64,000 nt of DNA from JAJNBD01 sp964471475 (lineage in GTDB: Bacteria > Pseudomonadota > Gammaproteobacteria > CAISUE01). A program made the position numbers and the translations under genes. Below the pieces are notes generated by a model. The model saw only the letters and a list, made by a program, of their open reading frames with translations, ran no database searches and was not told the origin of the DNA. The stretch spans positions 1 to 64,000 of the forward strand of contig CAYYFQ010000002.1 of the NCBI GenBank assembly GCA_964471475.1, read 5' to 3'. This document shows, in pieces, positions 25,765-34,135 of the stretch (positions are counted from its first letter, which is position 1; each line of letters starts with the position of its first letter).

Positions 25765-27186
25765 ATGAGAAGGAGAGCCGGCGGTAATGATAGTGATAGT
25801 GATACTAATACTGATGCTGACCCAGGGTATGCCAGCCTCACACGTGCTCGAAGTCCTGTTACACCTGTTGATGCATTGACGGGAGAAAATGGTGGCGATG
25901 GTTGCCTGGCATCAATTAAAAAATGGAATAGAAGTGACGCTGAGGGAGTTGGTTCTTCTTCGGAGGATGTGTCTCTACCTGCAAGTGGTGCAAAAATTTT
26001 ACATGAATATGGAAAAAAAGCGAAGAACTGGGGTTATAAAGAGGCCTTAGGGTTTCAAGCGTGGGGATTGCCTCCAAATTTATTCTTCACATTAGGTACG
26101 ATGGGCGCCATCATGACTCAAGCGGGTTTAGGTGAGTTGCTGGGTAAACCCGATCCTCTTTCTTTGGCGGAATTGGAGAAATGCTTAGCGGGAGGTGCGC
26201 TTGCGGGCTTCTTTTTCACCGCTTATGGGGCGCTTATCGATATTATCAATAATAAACTGGTAGTGAATAAGTTGCGAGGAAGTGTGAAAGAGCATTTACA
26301 CGAGAACGCAACTTTAAGTACGACTGAGATCCAGCAATTAGCGACCGAATTTGGGGAGGTAATAGTAAAGATCTTGAAAAATGAGGAGGTGGAGCTGGAG
26401 GTGGCAGCAGCGGAGTTACAGGCACTTGATATACAGGTTGCTCCGGGTGCCTATGAACGCCTACGTGAGCATTTTCCCGTCATAAAAAAGTTAGAAGAAT
26501 CTGTGCAAGATAAGCCTTCTTTTAAAAGGCTGGCTGTGTTGATGTTTTTGATCACAATGACTTTCACACTAAAAACTTGGGCTGAGGATGAGCGTTTGAC
26601 ATATGATAGTGATGGGAAGCCTAATCCGCTGCATCACGAGCTACTGATGCTGGCTGTTAACACAGTATTATCAGCTGGGTTATCACTGGCGGCCAAGCCC
26701 TTATTATTTAAAGGTGATAAAACTTCTGCTGCCACTTTTTTAAGCGTTGTCAACATGCTAGCGCTAAATTTACAAACCGTTGGACATATAATTGATGAGT
26801 TATTTTTAGGCTTACCAGGTGGGGCTTTGGCTATCCTTGATACTGTTACTGCCACAGTGGGGGGCGTCACAGCGACCCTCCTTGGTAAAGCGTGGCGAAA
26901 ATGTTTTGGTGAGTCAGGAGTCACTTCGAGCAGCGCAGCTGCTCAACCACAATCAGTGGTGCGGCCGTTGCGGCAACACTCTGTGCAGGCAGACGAAGAA
27001 TTTTCTCAGTCTCAGGGAGAAGAAGATGGTGATGATGAAAAATATCGCACGGCTGGGTATAACCCGGGATTGATGAGCTTAGCTCAGAGACTAGATGCCG
27101 AACAGGGACGCCCACTTGTAGGCGATGGAAAAAGCACCCGTAAAAGCAGCGACCGACGAGGCCGCCCTTCTTGCGTCATGTTGTAA
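25765..27186 (+). CDS. Orphan membrane protein ending in a CaaX box
   Basis: An unrecognised 473-residue protein. Residues 1-80 are hydrophilic, rich in Ser, Asp and Gly. Hydrophobic segments lie at about 104-122, 138-160, 254-272, 292-312, 322-342 and 348-374, with a charged helical part at 170-250. The last 20 residues are basic and end in Cys470-Val-Met-Leu, a CaaX box of the type that eukaryotic GGTase-I prefers. Bacteria lack this modification, but Legionella effectors use it inside host cells. AGGAG precedes the ATG by nine bases. It stands alone after rnpB. Host-membrane targeting is inference. Confidence 0.7.
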   Translation: MRRRAGGNDSDSDTNTDADPGYASLTRARSPVTPVDALTGENGGDGCLASIKKWNRSDAEGVGSSSEDVSLPASGAKILHEYGKKAKNWGYKEALGFQAWGLPPNLFFTLGTMGAIMTQAGLGELLGKPDPLSLAELEKCLAGGALAGFFFTAYGALIDIINNKLVVNKLRGSVKEHLHENATLSTTEIQQLATEFGEVIVKILKNEEVELEVAAAELQALDIQVAPGAYERLREHFPVIKKLEESVQDKPSFKRLAVLMFLITMTFTLKTWAEDERLTYDSDGKPNPLHHELLMLAVNTVLSAGLSLAAKPLLFKGDKTSAATFLSVVNMLALNLQTVGHIIDELFLGLPGGALAILDTVTATVGGVTATLLGKAWRKCFGESGVTSSSAAAQPQSVVRPLRQHSVQADEEFSQSQGEEDGDDEKYRTAGYNPGLMSLAQRLDAEQGRPLVGDGKSTRKSSDRRGRPSCVML

Positions 27187-27223
27187 ATACTAGGGCGTAA
27201 ATTTTTTACCTCATGTGATGGTC

Positions 27224-27556
27224 TCAAACTGACTGCGTTAATTTTTGCGAAACAAGTGCGTTTAAGCTAATTCCTGCTAATGTCGCTTCAATAACTAGGG
27301 CACGATGAATGCGTTTATCAATACGGATATTAAATTGACCACTATATTTTTTGCGTAATGGTGCAACAGGAATTTTTTCTTTGTGTTTACGATAACTGGC
27401 TTTCATCGCGTGCCATGCTATTTTTAATTCTGCAATGGCATTTTCTACAGTGTCACCAAAAGCTGACACATTCGGTAATTCAATCAGATGAGCTAAATAC
27501 TCTCCCTCTGTTTCTTCAATAATTTGTACGCTAAAGCCATCAAATTCATCTTTCAT
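27224..27556 (-). CDS. hicB: HicB-family antitoxin
   Basis: HicB neutralises the HicA RNase and usually represses its own operon. The N-terminal half (FSVQIIEETEGEYLAHLIELPNVSAFG) is the partly degraded RNase-H-like HicB fold. The C-terminal part (SGQFNIRIDKRIHRALVIEATLAGISLNALV) is a ribbon-helix-helix DNA-binding domain. Length is 110. It overlaps hicA by ATGA. The 30-bp palindrome upstream of the pair is a likely binding site for this domain. Confidence 0.9.
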   Translation of the reverse strand: MKDEFDGFSVQIIEETEGEYLAHLIELPNVSAFGDTVENAIAELKIAWHAMKASYRKHKEKIPVAPLRKKYSGQFNIRIDKRIHRALVIEATLAGISLNALVSQKLTQSV

Positions 27557-27801
27557 GGTTCCTCTCCGGTTTGCTCATTCTCAAAATAAAATAGAAACTG
27601 TTTTACTTGATAGGTTTTTGCTTTGCCATGTCGATTTTGTATAGAAAGGCGATGTTTTTTTTGAGAGTACCAAATTTGATGGCTTCCTGTTTGATGGTCC
27701 AAAATCCATCCGCATCGTTTAAGTAAGTTTTGAAACTCCTTAAAGGAAAGAGTATCTGGATGGTCAAAAGCTTTATGAAGTAATTTTTCATGTTTCGTCA
27801 C
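27553..27801 (-). CDS. hicA: HicA-family toxin
   Basis: HicA is a small dsRNA-binding-like ribonuclease that cleaves mRNA when free of HicB. The family core FKEFQNLLKRCGWILDH, with the catalytic GSH (39-41), is present. The start is placed at the GTG at 27801 because the longer frame begins inside hldD; this gives 82 residues. The GTG lies within the operator palindrome, so repressor binding would cover the start region. It lies first in the operon, followed by hicB. Confidence 0.85.
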   Translation of the reverse strand: MTKHEKLLHKAFDHPDTLSFKEFQNLLKRCGWILDHQTGSHQIWYSQKKHRLSIQNRHGKAKTYQVKQFLFYFENEQTGEEP

Positions 27802-27828
27802 AATGTAACTATATATAGTTACATTGTG
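27799..27828. promoter_or_regulatory. Palindromic operator of hicAB
   Basis: A perfect 30-bp palindrome, half-site CACAATGTAACTATA. It covers the hicA GTG start and the region just upstream. Ribbon-helix-helix antitoxins bind such sites to repress their own operon, so HicB or HicAB is the expected ligand. Confidence 0.8.
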
Positions 27829-27844
27829 AGTGTCAAGTAATTGA

Positions 27845-28786
27845 TTAGGCTTTCTCCAACCACGCACAATATTTTTTTACGCCTTCCGCCACGGTATGGA
27901 ATTTTTTATCAAAACCAACGGCTCTGAGCGCAGAAATATCAGCTTGCGTGAAACTTTGGTAGCGGCCTTTGAGATGTTCAGGAAAGTCGATGTACTCGAT
28001 GCGACCATGGCCATGGTAATCAATGATAGCTTCAGCAATCGCATTGAAAGGCTCGCTTGCTCCGGTGCCACAATTGAAAATGCCACTGATGTTTGGATTG
28101 AGAAGAAAAAATAAGTTGACGGCCGCGACATCTTCTACAAAAATAAAATCACGTCGTTGCTCGCCATTGCTATAGCCATCTGAGCCTTCAAATAATTTTA
28201 CTACGCCATTTTTTTGAATTTGTTGGTAGTGATGAAAAGCGACGCTTGCCATCGTACCTTTGTGTTGTTCCCGCGGGCCATACACATTAAAATAACGTAA
28301 CCCCACGATTTGGTTAGTGGTTTTCCCTAACTGTTGGCGGACATATTGATCAAATAAATATTTAGAATATCCATACACATTTAATGGAGCTTCGTGGGCA
28401 ATTTCTTCCTTAAAAATTTCACCTGCGCCATAGACAGCTGCGCTGGACGCATAAATAAATTGAATGCCCTGCGCCATCGCATAATGGAGAAGGGTTTTAG
28501 AGTATTCATAATTATTATCCATCATGTATTTGCCATTCCATTCGGTAGTAGCAGAACATGCGCCCTCATGAAAAATAGCGCGGATGGTTGGACAATTATT
28601 GCTTCGGATCTTTTTAATAAAGTCTTCTTGATCCCAATAATCTGCAATAGTGAGGCCTACTAAGTTTTTAAATTTAGTACCATCGGTTAAATCGTCCACG
28701 ACAATAATTTTATGTTCACCTAATAAATTGAGGTGATGCACAAGATTACTTCCAATAAAACCAGCTCCGCCTGTCACAATAATCAT
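27845..28786 (-). CDS. hldD: ADP-L-glycero-D-manno-heptose-6-epimerase
   Basis: HldD makes ADP-L-glycero-D-manno-heptose for the LPS inner core. The NADP-binding GGAGFIGSN is at residues 6-14. The active-site YGYSKYLFD and the preceding SSAAVYG are short-chain epimerase hallmarks, and GLRYFNVYGPREQHKGTMAS is the substrate region typical of HldD. Length is 313. It lies 34 bp before lptC's far side, with a MITE in the gap. gmhB of the same pathway is at 1.9 kb. Confidence 0.96.
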   Translation of the reverse strand: MIIVTGGAGFIGSNLVHHLNLLGEHKIIVVDDLTDGTKFKNLVGLTIADYWDQEDFIKKIRSNNCPTIRAIFHEGACSATTEWNGKYMMDNNYEYSKTLLHYAMAQGIQFIYASSAAVYGAGEIFKEEIAHEAPLNVYGYSKYLFDQYVRQQLGKTTNQIVGLRYFNVYGPREQHKGTMASVAFHHYQQIQKNGVVKLFEGSDGYSNGEQRRDFIFVEDVAAVNLFFLLNPNISGIFNCGTGASEPFNAIAEAIIDYHGHGRIEYIDFPEHLKGRYQSFTQADISALRAVGFDKKFHTVAEGVKKYCAWLEKA

Positions 28787-28819
28787 AAGTTGTTTTCCTG
28801 TTAGCGCCTATTAATACTG

Positions 28820-28945
28820 TATAGCCTTTAACATTTAGCTTCATACGGTGTTGCAAGTTCATTCGCCTTCGGTCATGTACGTCTATGTACACTCCCTCGA
28901 CTCATTCACTTGCGCCTTGTCTGAAACTAAATCTTAAAGGCTATA
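28820..28945. mobile_element. MITE copy 3 (family 1, 126 bp, TA-flanked)
   Basis: It appears identical in sequence to the other two copies. Here the flanks are AATACTG and CTTTCTG, unrelated to family 2, so the element does not depend on that repeat. It fills most of the 186-bp gap between lptC and hldD. Confidence 0.88.
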
Positions 28946-28972
28946 CTTTCTGCTTTATTGCTCTTTGTAAAG

Positions 28973-29551
28973 TTATTTTTTTGCCTGGGGGGAATACTCC
29001 ACCTCTACTTTATTCAATAAATTTAATATTTGCTGTCCATAATCATAATGCGCCCCGATACTCGTAACATGAATGCCAGGTTGCCACGCTTCGATTTTAT
29101 CATCCGTGGTTAATAATTTTTTATCAGTAAAAATAGTCACATTGTTTGTAGTGATATGCGATTCGACATGACTCAAAAAAGGCGCGCGAAACATAGTGAC
29201 TTCACCCACCAGCGTTAATTTTTCACCTTTACCATAAGCGATGCCTTTGGGAGCTTGAATATTCCATGGGGGCTCGGTGGATTTGCCATAAGCTTGCAGC
29301 CGTAATTGGTTAAATTCGGTCGTATTCGTGTCTCGATATTGATAAGCGCTTGTCGCTGTTAAAATATTGATCAAAGCTCCCGTTACATCATAACGATTGG
29401 CAATCAACTGCATACCAATACTGATAGGATAATGTCCATAATTTTTTTCTTGTTGCAAGCTTAAACGATGAATCCAATAAACCCCTAATGAGCTTGTGAG
29501 GGTGAGTAAAAGTAAAAAAAAGAAAGTGAAGCGATTTTCAATCATTATCAT
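28973..29551 (-). CDS. lptC: LPS export protein LptC
   Basis: LptC is the inner-membrane bitopic component of the Lpt bridge that hands LPS from LptBFG to LptA. The membrane anchor is at about 8-25. The periplasmic beta-jellyroll has the family pattern (TGALINILTATSAYQYRDTNTTEF and later TDDKIEAWQPGIHVTSIGAHYD). Length is 192. It follows kdsD closely, as in other gammaproteobacteria. kdsC is missing between them, and lptA/lptB do not follow. Confidence 0.9.
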   Translation of the reverse strand: MIMIENRFTFFFLLLLTLTSSLGVYWIHRLSLQQEKNYGHYPISIGMQLIANRYDVTGALINILTATSAYQYRDTNTTEFNQLRLQAYGKSTEPPWNIQAPKGIAYGKGEKLTLVGEVTMFRAPFLSHVESHITTNNVTIFTDKKLLTTDDKIEAWQPGIHVTSIGAHYDYGQQILNLLNKVEVEYSPQAKK

Positions 29552-29556
29552 AGCGG

Positions 29557-30525
29557 TTAATTCACGCCAGCGCGTAATAAATCATGCATATGGATAACAC
29601 CCAGCGGACAGTGTTTGTTATCGAGAATCATTATCGCCGTGATTTTATATTTTTCCATCAACATTAACGCTTCGGTTGCCAACGCATCGACGTCAATAGT
29701 TTTACCGCCTGGTGTCATTACTTCAGTGATAGGAATGTTTTTTAAATCGGGGTGCGCGCGATCGAGTGCACGACGAAGATCTCCATCGGTAAAAATACCA
29801 ATAGCTTTGTTGTGATCATCGACTACAATCGCAAAGCCTAATTTTTTTTGTGTGACCTCAATTAAAACTTCTCCTAAGCGCATGTTTTGACGGACCAACG
29901 GTAAATCTGACCCTGTGTGCATGAGGTCGCGCACTTTGAGTAATAAACGTTTGCCTAAACTGCCACCCGGATGCGTTCTTGCAAAATCTACAGGGGTAAA
30001 GCCACGTTTTTTCAGTAAAGCCACGGCAAGTGCATCACCGAGTGCTAACGCTACGGTAGTACTGGCTGTCGGAGCTAATCCAAGAGGGCATGCTTCTTCT
30101 GCGACACTTGCATCTAAAAAAATATCGGCAGCAAGTCCAAGACTGGATTCGCGACGACCACAGATGGCGATTAATTGCACACCAATATGTTTTAACGTAG
30201 GAATGACACTGACGAGTTCTTGTGTTTCCCCAGAGTTAGAAATAGCCACGACGATGTCTGTTTGGCTAATCATGCCTAAATCTCCATGGCCCGCTTCAGC
30301 GGCATGGATGAAAAAAGCAGGTGTGCCTGTGCTTGCAAGACTTGCAGCAATTTTGGCTCCGATATAACTTGATTTGCCGATCCCGAGTACGACTACTTTT
30401 CCTTTGCATGTAAGCATGAGATGGCAAGCTTGAATGAATTCTTCACCCAAGCGAGACTTCAATGAAGAAAGTGCTTGCACTTCAATGTCAATGACCGTTT
30501 GCGCGAGCGCTATTAAATCGTTCAT
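29557..30525 (-). CDS. kdsD: D-arabinose-5-phosphate isomerase
   Basis: KdsD converts ribulose 5-phosphate to arabinose 5-phosphate, the first step of Kdo synthesis for LPS. The N-terminal SIS domain (GIGKSSYIGAKIAASLASTGTPAFFIH) is followed by two CBS domains (about 200-320). HAAEAGHGDLGMI is the family active-site region. The ATG at 30525 overlaps the pgpA stop as TAATG; upstream in-frame starts lie within pgpA. The length is 322. lptC follows after 5 bp. Confidence 0.95.
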   Translation of the reverse strand: MNDLIALAQTVIDIEVQALSSLKSRLGEEFIQACHLMLTCKGKVVVLGIGKSSYIGAKIAASLASTGTPAFFIHAAEAGHGDLGMISQTDIVVAISNSGETQELVSVIPTLKHIGVQLIAICGRRESSLGLAADIFLDASVAEEACPLGLAPTASTTVALALGDALAVALLKKRGFTPVDFARTHPGGSLGKRLLLKVRDLMHTGSDLPLVRQNMRLGEVLIEVTQKKLGFAIVVDDHNKAIGIFTDGDLRRALDRAHPDLKNIPITEVMTPGGKTIDVDALATEALMLMEKYKITAIMILDNKHCPLGVIHMHDLLRAGVN

Positions 30526-31013
30526 TATAAAATCCAAAAAATAATTAATTGCAGTATTACCCAAGCATAGAGAGCGGCTAGTACATCGTCAATCATAATT
30601 CCAATACCGCCTTTAATATGGTGGTCCACCCAACCGATGGGCCATGGTTTCCAGATATCAAATAATCGAAAGAGAAAAAAGCCCACGACAATCCACGCCC
30701 AATTGTGTTTCATTGGCACAAGAAACATCGTCATCCAATAACCGATAATTTCATCCCAGACAATTGCACGATGGTCGTGGACGCCAAAATCTTTGGCGGT
30801 TTTGCTCGTGATGAGAATGCCAATTATTAATCCTGCGATGAGTACTAAAAGATAATGGAGCGGCGAAAAATGACGTAATAAGAGATAAAAAGGAATAGCG
30901 ATGATGGTCCCCATTGTGCCAGGCGCAAAGCGAATGGCGCCTGAGCCAAAACCACAACTGATAAAATGAATGGGGTTCGTCCAGATGGTTCTAGGCGGCG
31001 TCGCTTTTCTCAT
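30525..31013 (-). CDS. pgpA: Phosphatidylglycerophosphatase A
   Basis: PgpA dephosphorylates phosphatidylglycerol phosphate in the inner membrane. The sequence has the family marks SCGFGSGAIRFAPGTMGT, then HDHRAIVWDEIIGYWMTM, and RLFDIWKPWPIGWVD. Four hydrophobic segments are visible in 162 residues. Its stop overlaps kdsD's start (TAATG). The thiL gene, the usual upstream partner, is not seen. Confidence 0.95.
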   Translation of the reverse strand: MRKATPPRTIWTNPIHFISCGFGSGAIRFAPGTMGTIIAIPFYLLLRHFSPLHYLLVLIAGLIIGILITSKTAKDFGVHDHRAIVWDEIIGYWMTMFLVPMKHNWAWIVVGFFLFRLFDIWKPWPIGWVDHHIKGGIGIMIDDVLAALYAWVILQLIIFWIL

Positions 31014-31108
31014 TATGGTTCCTCATAAAATTTAAAATTATACCTTGCGGTTAGTCATTAAGTTAGCGATAATGTGCACCACAAAAATCAATCATTCAGG
31101 TGCCCCAT

Positions 31109-32395
31109 ATGATAAAGGAAAACAAATTTTTCTGCTTAAGAAATATTCTTTGCTTAACATGCATTAGTGTTTTTGCATCAAGTTGGGCAGATAATACCAA
31201 TCTTCCCCCGCAAACACCAGTGATTCCTGTCAATACACCCCAGTTGAGTGCTTTCCAAAATACGGCAAATCCTACAACAAAAGAAATGCCAGTAGTACCG
31301 GCGCCAAAGATTATGCATCCTACAGTGACAGTGCCACCACCACCTTCTTTAGATGTCAAAGGGTATATTTTAATTGATGCGCCGACGGGTAAAATTTTAG
31401 CAAGTTTTAATCCTGAGTCTCGTTTAGCCCCTGCGAGTTTAACAAAAATGATGACAGCTTATGTCGTTTCTATGGCCTTGAAAGAGGGTAAAATCCATTT
31501 GACGGATAATGCCCCAATCAGCGAAAAAGCATGGCGAACGGGCGGCTCTAAAATGTTTGTTAAAGTGGGAACGCAAGTGCCAGTAAAAGATTTAATGCAA
31601 GGTATTATTGTCGACTCTGGAAATGATGCTTGCGTGGCGATGGCTGAGTATGTAGGGGGAAGTGAAGATGCATTTGCGGATTTAATGAATCAAACGGCAG
31701 CTGCTTTAGGGATGAAAAATTCTCATTTTGTAGATAGTACAGGATTACCCAATCCCGCACACTATAGCACTCCTGATGATTTATCAAAATTGGCCCGTGC
31801 TGTAGTTTATAGCTTTCCAGAAGATTATCAATGGTATTCGCAAAAGTGGTTTTCTTATAATGGTATTCGTCAACCCAATCGCAATCGTTTATTATGGCGG
31901 GATCCTTCTGTCGATGGGATTAAGACAGGTCATACGGATGAGGCAGGGTATTGTTTGGTAAGTTCTGCAAAGCGCAATGGCACCCGCTTGATTGCTGTCG
32001 TGATGGGGGCACCTTCGGATGCAGCCCGTGCGGATGATAGCCAAAAATTATTAGATTATGGCTTTAGATTTTTTGAAACGCATTTGATTTATCCTGCTAA
32101 CAGCCTGCTTGGTAAGATTCGTGTGTGGGGAGGCGTAAGTCGGATGTTAGATGTGGGGGTGATCGATCCTTTGGCGATTAGTGTGATCCCAGGCCAGTTT
32201 AATCAAACCAAAATTCAAATGATATTAGATAAAAATTTAGCAGCACCTATTCACAAAGGTCAAAAAGTAGGCGAAATACAGATTTACGTAGATGATAAAG
32301 TAACGCAAAAAATAAATGTTGTTGCATTAAGCGATGATCTTAAAGGGGGATTATTTCGTCGCGGGTATGATCATGTGGCCAAGTGGTTTCATTAG
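31109..32395 (+). CDS. D-alanyl-D-alanine carboxypeptidase (PBP5/6 type)
   Basis: A class C low-molecular-weight PBP that trims the terminal D-Ala of peptidoglycan stem peptides. An N-terminal signal peptide (about 1-27) is followed by a Pro/Thr-rich spacer (30-80). Catalytic motifs are SLTK (Ser110, Lys113), SGN (170-172) and KTG (272-274). The C-terminal beta domain and a terminal amphipathic stretch complete a 428-residue protein. The ATG at 31109 follows AGGTG; a GTG at 31100 is less likely. A second, shorter homologue is at 62887. Confidence 0.94.
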   Translation: MIKENKFFCLRNILCLTCISVFASSWADNTNLPPQTPVIPVNTPQLSAFQNTANPTTKEMPVVPAPKIMHPTVTVPPPPSLDVKGYILIDAPTGKILASFNPESRLAPASLTKMMTAYVVSMALKEGKIHLTDNAPISEKAWRTGGSKMFVKVGTQVPVKDLMQGIIVDSGNDACVAMAEYVGGSEDAFADLMNQTAAALGMKNSHFVDSTGLPNPAHYSTPDDLSKLARAVVYSFPEDYQWYSQKWFSYNGIRQPNRNRLLWRDPSVDGIKTGHTDEAGYCLVSSAKRNGTRLIAVVMGAPSDAARADDSQKLLDYGFRFFETHLIYPANSLLGKIRVWGGVSRMLDVGVIDPLAISVIPGQFNQTKIQMILDKNLAAPIHKGQKVGEIQIYVDDKVTQKINVVALSDDLKGGLFRRGYDHVAKWFH

Positions 32396-32407
32396 GGCCA
32401 CAATAAT

Positions 32408-32544
32408 AATAGACCTCTTTCGAAACTCGCTCCTGCGAGAAAAGTTGAAGGAGGCTCCGAGCGTAGATGCGAGTACATGAGGATTCGAGCACCGAACCGA
32501 CGCACAAATTTTCCGTAGGAGTAGCGTGTCAAAAGAGGTCTATT
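32408..32544. repeat. Family 3 inverted-repeat element, copy 1
   Basis: 137 bp with terminal inverted repeats AATAGACCTCTTTCGAAACT and AGAGGTCTATT, and possible TA duplications at both flanks. The reverse complement matches 58871-59019 along most of its length. It ends six bases before the start of the UbiH-like gene and may supply its GAGG ribosome site. Confidence 0.85.
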
Positions 32545-32550
32545 ATAAAC

Positions 32551-33750
32551 ATGAACTATGACGTTATCATCATCGGCGCAGGCGTGATTGGACTAAGTCA
32601 AGCAGCGGCGTTAGCACCACTGGGTTTGCGGATTGCCGTGGTGGATCAACAATTGCCCCCTCAAGTGAACGAAGACGGTGTAGAAGATATTCGTGTTTAC
32701 GCGATAAGCCGTTTTACTGAGCAAAAATTAACGCAGTGGCAAATTTGGCCGCGGATTGCGCAAGATTGTTTATGTGCTTATCGAGATATGCAACTGTGCG
32801 TCGAAAGTTCCACGCCTAATTTATCTTTTCAAGCAAGTGATATTGGTGAGCCAGATCTTGGTCATATTGTAGAAGAAAATGCATGGCGCATCGCAGCACT
32901 TGAAACCCTCAGTGAATTTCCACATTGTGATTTTTATTGGGAGCATCGTTTAGTAGCGATCGAAGGTAGCGATACACTCACGATTAAGATTGCCAAAAGT
33001 GTAGAAACAAGCGATACCGATTTTCAAGAATTAACTACTCAGCTTCTGATAGCGGCTGATGGTCGAAATTCACGCGTACGTACCTTGATGAAAATAGCGT
33101 TAAGTGAATTTCCGGCTCATCAAACCGCGACTGTTTTTCATATCGAAACTCAATTACCTCATCAAAATAAGGCGTGGCAATTTTTTAATGCACAAGGTAT
33201 TGTGGCTTTTTTGCCATTGTCGAATCCGCATCATTTTAGTATTGTATGGACGATGACCGATCAAAAGCGCAAAGAGCGAGTATGGCAAGCCGGTGATTGG
33301 CAAAAAGGATTAAGTGAAATAACGCATCATGCTTTTGGTTCCGTAAAAATAATAAGCCCGCAATTAAGTTTCCCGCTCATTCAGCAGCAAGCTAAAAATT
33401 ATGTACACCATAAAGTAATTTTGATAGGAGATGCAGCTCATGGCATTCATCCTTTGGCGGGTCAAGGTGCTAATTTAGGGATTGCTGACGTAGATGTACT
33501 TACACAAAAAATTAATTTAGCGCTTAGGCAAAAAAAATCTTTATGGTATGAGAGACTTTTAAACGCCTATAATCGAGAACGTCGTTCTGCAGCATGGCAA
33601 ATGATGTGTGCAATGGATATGATTGCCAACAGCTTAACATATCCAGATTGGTTACGTGCTGTCACTTCTGTAGGCGCTAAAAATTTAAATCGTTTGCCTT
33701 GGATAAAAAAATATTTAAGCCAATTTGCACTCTATGACTTCTGCAAGTAA
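32551..33750 (+). CDS. FAD-dependent ubiquinone-biosynthesis hydroxylase (UbiH/UbiF family)
   Basis: A flavin monooxygenase of the UbiH/UbiF/VisC/COQ6 family that hydroxylates the ubiquinone ring. The FAD-binding GxGxxG is in IIIGAGVIGLSQ (about 6-17), and the second FAD motif is LIGDAAHGIHPLAGQGANLG. Length is 399. The ATG at 32551 begins MNYDVIIIGAG, the natural family start; a longer frame from 32467 is repeat sequence and rejected. Which ring position it acts on cannot be told. It appears monocistronic. Confidence 0.9.
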   Translation: MNYDVIIIGAGVIGLSQAAALAPLGLRIAVVDQQLPPQVNEDGVEDIRVYAISRFTEQKLTQWQIWPRIAQDCLCAYRDMQLCVESSTPNLSFQASDIGEPDLGHIVEENAWRIAALETLSEFPHCDFYWEHRLVAIEGSDTLTIKIAKSVETSDTDFQELTTQLLIAADGRNSRVRTLMKIALSEFPAHQTATVFHIETQLPHQNKAWQFFNAQGIVAFLPLSNPHHFSIVWTMTDQKRKERVWQAGDWQKGLSEITHHAFGSVKIISPQLSFPLIQQQAKNYVHHKVILIGDAAHGIHPLAGQGANLGIADVDVLTQKINLALRQKKSLWYERLLNAYNRERRSAAWQMMCAMDMIANSLTYPDWLRAVTSVGAKNLNRLPWIKKYLSQFALYDFCK

Positions 33751-33780
33751 AATAGATGGGATTTGATGCATAATCTATAT

Positions 33781-33966
33781 GCTTTCAGATTATTATCTGT
33801 GGAATTTGCATAAATTGAGAGTGTGATGCCCGGTAAAGGTGAGCGGGTTTCTGAGGCATGGATGCCGAAGTAAAGCTTACAGGGATGTACTTGTAGCGTC
33901 CCGCGAGACTTTACCGGGCATCACACGTTTAGGGTGATTTCGGAATAATTATCTGAAAAACTGTAG
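33781..33966. repeat. Family 2 palindromic repeat, full length
   Basis: 186 bp in the opposite orientation to 17538-17722. Two nested inverted repeats are seen: imperfect outer ends (TCAGATTATTATCTG and AATAATTATCTGAAAAACTG) and a perfect inner 16-bp pair GTGATGCCCGGTAAAG at 33823-33838 and 33909-33924. It can form a long cruciform or RNA hairpin after the UbiH-like gene. Confidence 0.85.
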
Positions 33967-33981
33967 GTTGCGAAGGAGTAG

Positions 33982-34023
33982 TAGTCTACGTTTTGACAGG
34001 ATGTAGGAGAGATGGCTGAGCGG
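33982..34023 (+). pseudogene. Duplicated 5' fragment of the tRNA-Ser gene
   Basis: 42 bp identical to 34112-34153, covering 24 bases of leader and the first 18 bases of tRNA-Ser. After that the sequence departs into two strong hairpins (a GACGAGCTCAGCTCGTC palindrome and CCAACAC/GTGTTGG), so it cannot form a tRNA. Confidence 0.75.
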
Positions 34024-34135
34024 GTGAGTCGGGGTTTCGACGAGCTCAGCTCGTCGCCGACGAACGCCAACACAAGGAGGTGTTGGCCGGGTGCATTACC
34101 AGGGATGGGGATAGTCTACGTTTTGACAGGATGTA

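Noticed and set aside
28885..29067. 60-codon frame near the third MITE
   Set aside because: Starts inside the MITE and runs antisense into lptC; no support.
32467..32550. 28-codon N-terminal extension of the UbiH-like gene
   Set aside because: It is translated repeat sequence; the family start is the ATG at 32551.
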